Assembly: GCA_021737405.1 (NCBI GenBank) | Contig: JAIPEG010000014.1 | Span: 1-54,612 of the forward strand | Direction of reading: 5' to 3' | Length of the DNA: 54,612 nucleotides | Source: Bacteriovoracaceae bacterium | GTDB lineage: Bacteria; Bdellovibrionota; Bacteriovoracia; Bacteriovoracales; Bacteriovoracaceae | Part shown: piece after piece, positions 46,413 through 53,653 of the stretch | Layout of the letters: the number at the start of each line of letters is the position of its first letter | Position numbering within the stretch: the stretch's first letter is position 1 | Program-made: the position numbers and the translations under genes | Notes under the pieces: generated by a model | What the model saw: only the letters and a program-made list of their open reading frames with translations | What the model was told of the DNA's origin: nothing | The model's database searches: none

Positions 46413-49274
46413 CTAGTCCCTCTTTCTCTTTGAGTTGGAGTCAAAACTTATATCATCCTCGAGGACCTCAATAGATCCTCTCAACGTTTTCATGATTCTC
46501 TCAAGCCTTTCCTCAACCTTCATTTTATCATCACGAGATTTCTGTTCACGAATGACAACATTCTCCATATTGAATTCTAATTGATCAATCTTCCTTTTAA
46601 GCTCTAAAATTTTCTTATCACGAGACTGAACTTGGGATTCGGAGTCCATTTTAACCAATTCTAACTGACTCTCTAACTCCTTTTCTCGCTGCTTTATATG
46701 ATTAAAATCAATGCGAACTTTACTCTGAAGTCGATCAAACTCTTTTTGTAACTTTCGTGCTTTCTCTTCTGAATAAAGTTTCTTTTCATCCGTTAAGCGC
46801 AACCGGTATTTCATTTCATCTAATTCACTACCGTGGCGCTTCTTTAAGATGGAGATTTCAATCTTTGCTTCATCTAATTCTGCTTTTAGACCTAGATTAT
46901 CTTGTTCAACAAGTTTATTTTCCTTTTTAAGATTCTGGATATCTTTTAACAGATCCTCTCTCTCTTCTCTTAACTGTCGAATCGTTGCCTGCAGGCGTAC
47001 AGCTTCACCTTCATTTAAACTTGGCGGAATCCGTGATTCATGAGCGGTAATGTTTAAAGTTCCCTCAGGCTCTTTAGTTCTTACAGGAACAACCTCTTCA
47101 ACAACATCTTCTTCTTTTTCTTCTTCAAAGTTCGATTTTAAATCGAGCTCTTCTTCTGGTTCATCAAACGACTCATCATCAAGAAATTCGTCATCTAAAA
47201 TTGCGGTGGCCTCTCCTTCTCCAGGTCTAAATTCATGGGTTGAACTTTGATGATCAATCATGTCCTCGAGATCTCTCGCAACTTCTTTTGTCATCACCAT
47301 GGTAGGATTAGTGTTCTCTTCAAAACTATCTTCTGAAAGATTATCTAAGAGGTCCTCATCACTATCAAATTCATCAAGTGATTCACTATCATCTTCAGCA
47401 CCAAAATCGAGGTCCTCATCGCTATTTTCAACAGCTATATCTTCACGAGCTTCTGCACCTAAAGCTAGTTCGTCCTCACCTTCTTCTGATCCCAGATCAA
47501 GTTCGTCGTCACCTTCTTCCGTTCCAAAGTCAAGACCATCGTCCCCTAAATCTAGGGCATCTTCGTCCTCTAAGGGCCCTTCATGAGAACCTTTCACCCC
47601 ACTTAAACTAATCGCCTGGGTTTTTTCAATTTCCTCGTCATCATCTTCTGAAAAATTTAGTTCATCATCATCAAATTCAGAGTTTTCAACGGGGTCACTA
47701 CTTATATTCTCTCCAGCAGAGTCATCTTCTAATTGAAAATCATCCTCACTTGAATCGGCAGAGCTTAAGGCCGCATCTGTACCAAGGTCAAAACTTTCAT
47801 CTTCATCTAATTTAAACCCTGAACCAGATTCATCACTTCCAGTCGATTCTTCTAAATTTATGTCATCTTCATCTAATCCACTTAAATCGAAATCAAGCCC
47901 ACCCTCTTCATCATTCGATGATTCTTGCTTAACTCCTCCAGCTTCTGGTTCCGTTGAAAAGGAGAGCTCGCCATCTTCGGAAAGTTCTTCTTCATCAAAC
48001 TCTAGAAGATCATCTTGATTATCATCACTCATATCTTTAACCTCGTTTATCTCTTGATCATTTTTTTCAAGAGACACTACGCTTTCATTTTTTGATATAT
48101 CACCATCTACTTCAAACTCGCCGGTCTCTTCATCAAATTCAGAGAGTTCCTCTGAACTGGGAAGCATTCTATTTTCAGTAAGCCTTGTCAGTTCGTCCTC
48201 AACATCTTCTTCATCCAAGTCTTCGTCTAGATCTATTTCTTCGTTATTATCGTCCTTTTCTAAGATTTCCTCTTCAACAAATTCGAGCACACCTTCATCT
48301 TCTTCTTCAATTAACTCAAAGTCCCCATCACCAGAGTCATCTTCATCTTCCTCAATTAATTCAAACTCACCATCACCAGAATCGTCATTGGTTTCTTCAA
48401 TTAATGCAAACTCTTCTGCTCCACTATCTAAGTCTGAATCCTCGTCCATCTGAAATTCAGCGGCATCCTCATCTAACAAGAATTCTTCATTATCAGAGTT
48501 AAGGTCCATCTCGCTGGTATTTGATAATTCAGTGCTCTCTTCTCCAAGGTTTAGAGAGATTCCACCAAGGGTCTCATCTTTGAGGGAAAGGTCCATTTCC
48601 CCTGCCCCTATAAATGAATCATCAGATTCACCTAGCCTAGAATTATTGTTACGAGGATTTTTCCCAAAAACTTGGTCGAACTTCATTTGAATTTTATCGT
48701 TAAGTTCTCCTGCAAAGGGAGAACTCTCACCTTTTATAGAGTGTTTATCGACGAGACTTCTGACTTGCGTATTCATTTGAAATTCTTGAGGATCAAATTC
48801 TGAATCATTTGGCCCATCATCCTCTTCATCACTATCAGCGTTTTTCACTTGATTTGAATGATTTGGAAGTTCAGGTAAGGTGGTTCCTTCTTCGTAAAGG
48901 TTTTGTTCTTCAAGAAAGTGAGATATCTCTAGATCATTCAGAATCCCTTTTAGGACTTTTGCTGTAAATGGTTTTAGAACGTAGCCATGGGCAGAGGTCT
49001 TCCCCTTTTGATGCTTCTTAAACTCTTTGACTGTCATTGTCCCACTAACAATAATTCTAGTAAGCCATTCATTTTTAAAGATGCTCTTGTTAAAGTTTTC
49101 AAGGGCCTTTTTATCAATATCAAAATCAAGAAACAGCAGACAGTCTTCGTCTTCATCAACTTCCTCAAGAAGTTCTAAAACTTCTTCAGGTGTTTCCACC
49201 CCATGAATATCTCCTTCGAGACCTTCAATAAGGTTTTGAATACTGCCATCTTGGCTAAGAAAAATGATTTTCAT
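46413..49274 (-). CDS. Receiver-like / very acidic / coiled-coil protein, FrzS/AglZ-like architecture
   Basis: 953 residues in three parts. Residues about 1-120 are a response-regulator-like fold with Asp50 (LLFLDFDID), a switch Ser (IIVSGT) and KPF near the end, but the acid pair of the first loop and the MP after Asp50 are missing. Residues about 150-750 are almost entirely Asp, Glu, Ser, Leu and Phe, with imperfect repeats such as DSGDGEFELIEE. Residues about 755-930 are a long coiled coil. This layout recalls FrzS and AglZ of Myxococcus, polar motility proteins. It heads an operon with a diguanylate cyclase and a metallophosphoesterase. Confidence 0.75.
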   Translation of the reverse strand: MKIIFLSQDGSIQNLIEGLEGDIHGVETPEEVLELLEEVDEDEDCLLFLDFDIDKKALENFNKSIFKNEWLTRIIVSGTMTVKEFKKHQKGKTSAHGYVLKPFTAKVLKGILNDLEISHFLEEQNLYEEGTTLPELPNHSNQVKNADSDEEDDGPNDSEFDPQEFQMNTQVRSLVDKHSIKGESSPFAGELNDKIQMKFDQVFGKNPRNNNSRLGESDDSFIGAGEMDLSLKDETLGGISLNLGEESTELSNTSEMDLNSDNEEFLLDEDAAEFQMDEDSDLDSGAEEFALIEETNDDSGDGEFELIEEDEDDSGDGDFELIEEEDEGVLEFVEEEILEKDDNNEEIDLDEDLDEEDVEDELTRLTENRMLPSSEELSEFDEETGEFEVDGDISKNESVVSLEKNDQEINEVKDMSDDNQDDLLEFDEEELSEDGELSFSTEPEAGGVKQESSNDEEGGLDFDLSGLDEDDINLEESTGSDESGSGFKLDEDESFDLGTDAALSSADSSEDDFQLEDDSAGENISSDPVENSEFDDDELNFSEDDDEEIEKTQAISLSGVKGSHEGPLEDEDALDLGDDGLDFGTEEGDDELDLGSEEGEDELALGAEAREDIAVENSDEDLDFGAEDDSESLDEFDSDEDLLDNLSEDSFEENTNPTMVMTKEVARDLEDMIDHQSSTHEFRPGEGEATAILDDEFLDDESFDEPEEELDLKSNFEEEKEEDVVEEVVPVRTKEPEGTLNITAHESRIPPSLNEGEAVRLQATIRQLREEREDLLKDIQNLKKENKLVEQDNLGLKAELDEAKIEISILKKRHGSELDEMKYRLRLTDEKKLYSEEKARKLQKEFDRLQSKVRIDFNHIKQREKELESQLELVKMDSESQVQSRDKKILELKRKIDQLEFNMENVVIREQKSRDDKMKVEERLERIMKTLRGSIEVLEDDISFDSNSKRKRD

Positions 49275-49469
49275 TCATGTATTCCATTAAAACGCGCTAT
49301 CTCCATGATATCACTACCAACAGGGCGCACAATAGGTAGGAAAATAGCTCTCTTTACAAGGATTTAGGCATTGATAGTCCCAGTATGGTTAGATTAAAAT
49401 AATAGGATAATATTAAGTAAGAGGGTCATATACCCGACACGGATAGTTGAAAGCAGGGAGCACCTGAGT

Positions 49470-50594
49470 ATGACAGCAAGCGCCATTAACCGTTTAAAAA
49501 GATCAGTTTCTAGTCTAATCATAGGGTTGGCGGTGGCCTATACTCCTAACGCTTTGACTGAAGAAAAAGTACTGGTCAAGCCTGCTCCTCTTTTAGGATT
49601 GGATCAATTCTTTGCCCATCACGTAATTGTTGCAGAAAAATCAACACACAATCTCTATATTTTTAAAAATAAAGATGGTGTTCCTGAACTTGTTAAGCGC
49701 TATCAAATGGCGACAGGTAAAAAGGCCGGAGATAAGGCCTTTCAAGGTGACCACAGAACACCAGAGGGTGTTTATTATTTAACTGAATTTCTTACTCACC
49801 AAGACCTTCTGAACCGTCATGGTAAGCAAGGAGAAATTTATGGAGTGGGTGCTTTTGTACTAAATTACCCAAATCCTATTGATCATCAAAAGGGAAAAAC
49901 TGGAGGCGGTATTTGGCTTCACTCTACAAATGACGAAACAAGAATCGAAAAAGGACTAGATTCAAGAGGGTGTATCGTTACTGCAAATTCTGACCTTATT
50001 GATATTGCTCGCTACATTGAATTAAATCGCACACCAATTATCGTTGTTCATGAACTCACCTATCTAAGTAAAGATCGCTGGGATGAAAAACGTCAAAAAA
50101 TCGTTTCAGCTATAGAAAACTGGGCCGAAGCTTGGAGAAGTGAGAACCTAAACGATTACATCAACAGCTATCACCAAGAGTTCGTAGATCCAAAGAAAGG
50201 ATCTATCTCTGCTTTTAGAACTTATAAAAAAGCTGTCTTTGCTCAACCTGGTCAACCTGATGTTCAAATCAAGGACCTAAGTCTTCTTCAAGGTGGAGAC
50301 TATATTATGGCCACTTTTAAGCAAGAATATAAATCTTCTACAATTGAGGATGTTGGCCGAAAGACAATCTATTTAAAACAAGATGAATTTTATAATTGGA
50401 AAATAGTATCCGAGAATTGGTCTAAGCAGGGTATCGTTTCAGAAAATCCAACAGAGCCAACAGCTCAAGTGGCATCATTTGAGCCCTCTCAAAGATTCTT
50501 TGAAACAACAAACCCCAGACTCATCCTTGGTGATCGTCTTTTAAGTGGTGGCAGGGCCATCAATAATACGAATTCTGAAGAAAGTAATAATTAG
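49470..50594 (+). CDS. L,D-transpeptidase (YkuD) with C-terminal NTF2-like domain
   Basis: 374 residues; signal peptide about 1-30. The YkuD catalytic motif HSTND...SRGCIVT is complete, with His151 and Cys168 as catalytic residues. A NTF2-like/SnoaL-type domain follows at about 210-320 (IENWAEAWRSENLNDYINSYHQEF), as in several L,D-transpeptidases. The enzyme would cross-link or edit peptidoglycan in the periplasm. It is directly followed by a membrane coiled-coil gene and a bactofilin gene in one operon. GGGAG precedes the ATG. Confidence 0.9.
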   Translation: MTASAINRLKRSVSSLIIGLAVAYTPNALTEEKVLVKPAPLLGLDQFFAHHVIVAEKSTHNLYIFKNKDGVPELVKRYQMATGKKAGDKAFQGDHRTPEGVYYLTEFLTHQDLLNRHGKQGEIYGVGAFVLNYPNPIDHQKGKTGGGIWLHSTNDETRIEKGLDSRGCIVTANSDLIDIARYIELNRTPIIVVHELTYLSKDRWDEKRQKIVSAIENWAEAWRSENLNDYINSYHQEFVDPKKGSISAFRTYKKAVFAQPGQPDVQIKDLSLLQGGDYIMATFKQEYKSSTIEDVGRKTIYLKQDEFYNWKIVSENWSKQGIVSENPTEPTAQVASFEPSQRFFETTNPRLILGDRLLSGGRAINNTNSEESNN

Positions 50595-51314
50595 ATGAAA
50601 TCAAAGGCGATTAAAAAACTGTCCTTCGTTCTTTATGAGGATAAATTCCCCCCCCGTTATTACTCTATTAGTAAAAGCTTCCTACGCTTTTTACTTTTTG
50701 GGCTACCAACCTTTACTCTCATTTGCTTAGTTCTTGTTGCTGCAGGAGGGATTTATTTTAAACAAATCCAAAGACTCGCTGAAAGAAAAGAGCCGGCCAT
50801 TATTAAAAAGCTTAAAAGTGAGAAAGATGATCTTTTATTAACTCAAGCTGAAATTCAAAATGAACGTGACCTTCTTCAAAAGAAGTTAAGCGAAGGTGTT
50901 CAATCAGAGTCTGGTTTAAGCTCTCTTGCTCTATTTAAACAAAGCCCAGGAAGGAAGGATCTTTCCTCATCACCAGAGATGCAATTAGAAGAGATTGAAG
51001 TCATCAGTCAACCAGATCTCATCAATATTAGCTTCAAAATCGTCAACATGACGAAGAATGACAGTCGTCTTACAGGTTACCTTTTTGTCATCATGCAAAT
51101 ACAAGACAACCTTCAGGTCTGGCCTGCCGGAGCTTTTGACAATGAGGCGATGCAAATCTCTTTTGCCAATGGTGAGTTCTTTGCCACATCTAGATTTAGG
51201 CCAGTGCGAGCTGACTTTAGAAAAGTTCCCGGATCAACGGCCCTATTTAAAGTCGTTATTCTTGGTCGTACTGGAGATTTAATCTTCAAGCAACTTATCT
51301 CAAAGCCAATTTAG
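50595..51314 (+). CDS. Membrane-anchored coiled-coil protein of the bactofilin operon
   Basis: 239 residues. A basic N-terminus, one membrane helix (about 28-52), a short coiled coil (about 55-100) and a C-terminal beta-rich periplasmic domain (about 130-239). The start follows the transpeptidase stop directly. Such a single-pass protein could tether cytoplasmic bactofilin to the periplasmic transpeptidase; this is inference. The family is not one I recognise. Confidence 0.7.
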   Translation: MKSKAIKKLSFVLYEDKFPPRYYSISKSFLRFLLFGLPTFTLICLVLVAAGGIYFKQIQRLAERKEPAIIKKLKSEKDDLLLTQAEIQNERDLLQKKLSEGVQSESGLSSLALFKQSPGRKDLSSSPEMQLEEIEVISQPDLINISFKIVNMTKNDSRLTGYLFVIMQIQDNLQVWPAGAFDNEAMQISFANGEFFATSRFRPVRADFRKVPGSTALFKVVILGRTGDLIFKQLISKPI

Positions 51315-51323
51315 GATAAATAT

Positions 51324-51695
51324 ATGAGCGATCCGATCGATACATTTATTCAAGACTTTACCTATATTGGTGAAGGCACAAGTATTCAAGGCTCACTTAC
51401 TTTTAAAGGCGATACTAAAGTTGCAGGTAAGCTCAAAGGTGAAGTGAGAGTTCATGGAGAAGTTGCTTTTTCAGTAGAGCCAACAGGTAAAATAGAAGGC
51501 ACCATATATTGCCATAACCTTTTTATCTACGGTGAAATCAACGGTGACATTCACTCTCAAGGAACGGTCACACTATTTCCCTCTGCAAAGCTTGACGGCC
51601 AACTTGAAGCCGCAAACTTAGTTATTCATCCCGGTTCTATTGTAAATATTGACGGGAAAACTGAATCACACGTCTCTGATGACCAACACGCCTAG
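51324..51695 (+). CDS. Bactofilin
   Basis: 123 residues. The bactofilin (DUF583) core is a right-handed beta-helix with short repeats of hydrophobic residues separated by Gly (SIQGSLTFKGDTKVAGKLKGEV, IEGTIYCHNLFIYGEINGDI), ending in LVIHPGSIVNIDG. It polymerises without nucleotide and scaffolds cell-wall enzymes in Caulobacter, Myxococcus and Helicobacter. GGATAA precedes the ATG, nine bases after the membrane protein. Length is typical. Confidence 0.92.
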   Translation: MSDPIDTFIQDFTYIGEGTSIQGSLTFKGDTKVAGKLKGEVRVHGEVAFSVEPTGKIEGTIYCHNLFIYGEINGDIHSQGTVTLFPSAKLDGQLEAANLVIHPGSIVNIDGKTESHVSDDQHA

Positions 51696-51728
51696 AATAT
51701 AATTTCAATAACTTACTTTGATCCCAAC

Positions 51729-51771
51729 GGACATGTCTCTAAGAATTTTATCCAGAGTCGGGACTTGTCCC
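51729..51771. promoter_or_regulatory. Two operator-like copies of GGAC(A/T)TGTC(T/C)C upstream of the six-cysteine gene
   Basis: GGACATGTCTC at 51729-51739 (containing the perfect palindrome GACATGTC) and GGACTTGTCCC at 51761-51771 (within the near palindrome GGGAC-TT-GTCCC) are 32 bases apart, about three DNA turns. They lie in the 198-base gap between the bactofilin gene and the six-cysteine gene. This arrangement fits a dimeric regulator. Confidence 0.4.
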
Positions 51772-51893
51772 AAAAAATAATCTTCTTTTTTCAGATATTT
51801 TGAAAAACAAAACCACAATCCATATAACTCTCCCAACACAAAAACTAACTCACCAAAACGGTGAAAATTTAATTATCTTGTTTGGAGGATTTT

Positions 51894-52295
51894 ATGAAAT
51901 CATTAATCGCTGCTTTAGCAATCGTTTCAACTTCTGCTTTCGCTGGAAATGTTGTTGGTCACATCCATTTTCAATCAGAGTCTACTTGGGTAAACGCTCT
52001 TTACTCTAAGTCACTTTGTCTTGATGGTGACACTTACAAAGCAACTGTTACTAAGTGTATGGAATACGGAAGTGGAGACGAAAGACGTTGTCTTCAGTAC
52101 GGAAAAATCGCTGCAACTCAGCCAGTAGAATCTACACGTCAAAGATGTGCTAGCTTTGGTGGTGGAGATGACAACCAGTGTACAAAATGGATCACTGTTT
52201 CTTACGTACAATCACCAAACATCACTGTTAAATTTTACAATGACGACAATGAGCTTGTAAAAACTAAGAAGATTACAGTTCCAAGCTGTAACTAA
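51894..52295 (+). CDS. Exported six-cysteine protein A (new paralogous family with 53193-53618)
   Basis: 133 residues from the ATG at 51894, preceded by GGAGGA; the TTG at 51882 is inside the ribosome site. Signal peptide about 1-17 (ending AFAGN). Six cysteines occur in the mature chain. Two internal copies of the pattern C-x3-G-x-G-D-x3-C-x2-[YW] (one at CMEYGSGDERRC, one at CASFGGGDDNQC, with a variable residue in the second) suggest a duplicated small disulphide domain. The second protein, 53193-53618, has all six cysteines with the same spacing in three of five intervals. No known family was recognised. Confidence 0.8.
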   Translation: MKSLIAALAIVSTSAFAGNVVGHIHFQSESTWVNALYSKSLCLDGDTYKATVTKCMEYGSGDERRCLQYGKIAATQPVESTRQRCASFGGGDDNQCTKWITVSYVQSPNITVKFYNDDNELVKTKKITVPSCN

Positions 52296-52318
52296 TTGAT
52301 ATTTCGCACTCCAACAGG

Positions 52319-52342
52319 GCGGGGACTTCGGTTCCCGCTTTG
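52319..52342 (+). terminator. Terminator after the first six-cysteine gene
   Basis: GGGGAC and GTTCCC form a GC-rich stem of six or more pairs around a UUCG tetraloop closed by C-G, the most stable loop type, about 25 bases after the stop. A short T-containing stretch follows. Confidence 0.7.
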
Positions 52343-52352
52343 TATATTATTC

Positions 52353-52360
52353 ACGATCGT
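52353..52360. promoter_or_regulatory. Perfect 8-bp palindrome before the HTH regulator gene
   Basis: ACGATCGT lies about 28 bases before the ATG of the HTH regulator. It could be its own operator. Eight-base palindromes occur by chance, so weight is low. Confidence 0.2.
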
Positions 52361-52387
52361 TTTCAGTAGTTTTCACAGGTGATATCA

Positions 52388-53200
52388 ATGGGTCAGATGA
52401 AAATAGGCTCCGACTCACAAGAGCGAAAACATTGCACAGGGAAAAGCCTCGCAGAGCAAGTCGCTCTTGATTTGGCGGTATATCTCGATAATTTCCCCAA
52501 TAAAACCTTCGCTATTAGAATATTAGCAAAGGAATCGGGTTTAAATGCCAAGACAATAAGACGTCTGTTGGCCAAAGAAAATAATCCTACTTATCAAACC
52601 CTCTTTAAACTTTATTCCATCTTCTTAGATGAAGACAATTACTCACTTCTCTTAGATAAGTGTCCTGAAATCATTAAGAAAAAGATATCAGAATATAACC
52701 CCTGTGATGATTCACAGAAAGACTCAAGACGAGTTGAATTTTTAGAGATGCTCAAAAGAGAGCCCTTAATTGCAGAGCTATATGTACTTGCAGGGACTGG
52801 TCCTTTAAATAAAAATGCTATTGCCTTTCGCTATGGTCAATATGGCATTGAAATTCTTGAGAAACTCATCAAAGAAAATATTATTCAAGAAGTTGAAAAG
52901 GAAATATACACCCTTACTAAGTGTGGACCAACCCTTGATGGAGACTGCATAAAGTATCTCGGAGAATATTTTATCCGTCGATTCTCAAAAGCAGATAACA
53001 CCCAACTTCATAATGAAAATATGCTTAACTTTTATGCTGAAGGACTCAATGAAGCAGGAAAATACGCCTGGTTAAAAGTTGATACAGAGGCCTTTTATAA
53101 GAAAGTAGAAATTGCTAACGACACAAAATTTAAAGGCAATATCCCAATGTTCACGTTTACAGCGACGGACACAATCACCCCGGAGAAGAAAAATGATTAA
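52388..53200 (+). CDS. HTH regulator between the six-cysteine genes
   Basis: 270 residues from the ATG at 52388, which is preceded by AGGTGAT, part of the ideal ribosome site; the GTG at 52379 is inside that site. The N-terminal 70 residues contain a lambda-repressor-like HTH (FAIRILAKESGLNAKTIRRLLAKENNP), and the rest is a helical domain of unknown type. Length and layout resemble the TIGR02147/DUF4423 group common in Bdellovibrio relatives, but this was not tested. Its last eight bases overlap the start of the second six-cysteine gene, so both are translated from one mRNA. Confidence 0.7.
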   Translation: MGQMKIGSDSQERKHCTGKSLAEQVALDLAVYLDNFPNKTFAIRILAKESGLNAKTIRRLLAKENNPTYQTLFKLYSIFLDEDNYSLLLDKCPEIIKKKISEYNPCDDSQKDSRRVEFLEMLKREPLIAELYVLAGTGPLNKNAIAFRYGQYGIEILEKLIKENIIQEVEKEIYTLTKCGPTLDGDCIKYLGEYFIRRFSKADNTQLHNENMLNFYAEGLNEAGKYAWLKVDTEAFYKKVEIANDTKFKGNIPMFTFTATDTITPEKKND

Positions 53201-53618
53201 AATAATCATTCCCCTATTAATCCTGATCAACACTCATGCAGGAGTCGGTGGTATTGCCGGTGGAACCGAAAAATTTCAAAAAGGCAGCCATATTAACTTT
53301 CAAAAGGTATCTACGTTTGTAAATGTTCTTTTTAGTCGCTCTCTTTGCCACGATAACTATGAATTTGAGGCAATGGTTAATCAATGCAACCTTTGGGTCA
53401 ATGATGGAGATGGCAAAAAATGTGAAGAATGGATTAAAGTAAAAGCCTACCAACCCATTGAAAGTAAGCGCTCACGATGTAAACGGTATGAAGATGATAC
53501 TTGTGTTGAATGGATAGAAGTTGACTTTGTTCAAAGCCCACGAAAGATCGTCGAAATTAAAGATGAAGACGGTAATATTAAAGAAATAAAAAGAGTCATT
53601 ATACCAAAGTGTAAATAA
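53193..53618 (+). CDS. Exported six-cysteine protein B (paralogue of 51894-52295)
   Basis: 141 residues from the ATG at 53193. Signal peptide about 1-19 (ending NTHAG). The six cysteines match those of protein A: 12 residues between the first and second, 18 between the third and fourth, 35 between the fifth and sixth in both. Shared blocks are SLC, QP[IV]ES.R.RC, C.[EK]WI.V and VQSP. The repeat copies are CNLWVNDGDGKKC and CKRYEDDTC, more diverged than in A. It ends before a strong bidirectional terminator. Confidence 0.8.
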   Translation: MIKIIIPLLILINTHAGVGGIAGGTEKFQKGSHINFQKVSTFVNVLFSRSLCHDNYEFEAMVNQCNLWVNDGDGKKCEEWIKVKAYQPIESKRSRCKRYEDDTCVEWIEVDFVQSPRKIVEIKDEDGNIKEIKRVIIPKCK

Positions 53619-53622
53619 AGAC

Positions 53623-53653
53623 AAAAAAGGCCGGTTTAAAACCGGCCTTTTTT
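53623..53653. terminator. Strong bidirectional terminator
   Basis: GGCCGGTT (53629-53636) pairs with AACCGGCC (53640-53647), flanked by an A run on one side and a T run on the other, so it works in both directions. It separates the six-cysteine cassette from the convergent M16 peptidase gene. Confidence 0.92.

Noticed and set aside
47260..47586. Plus-strand Ser-rich frames opposite the acidic region of the receiver-like protein
   Set aside because: Runs of Ser arise because Asp/Glu codons (GAT/GAA) read as TCx on the other strand; not genes.
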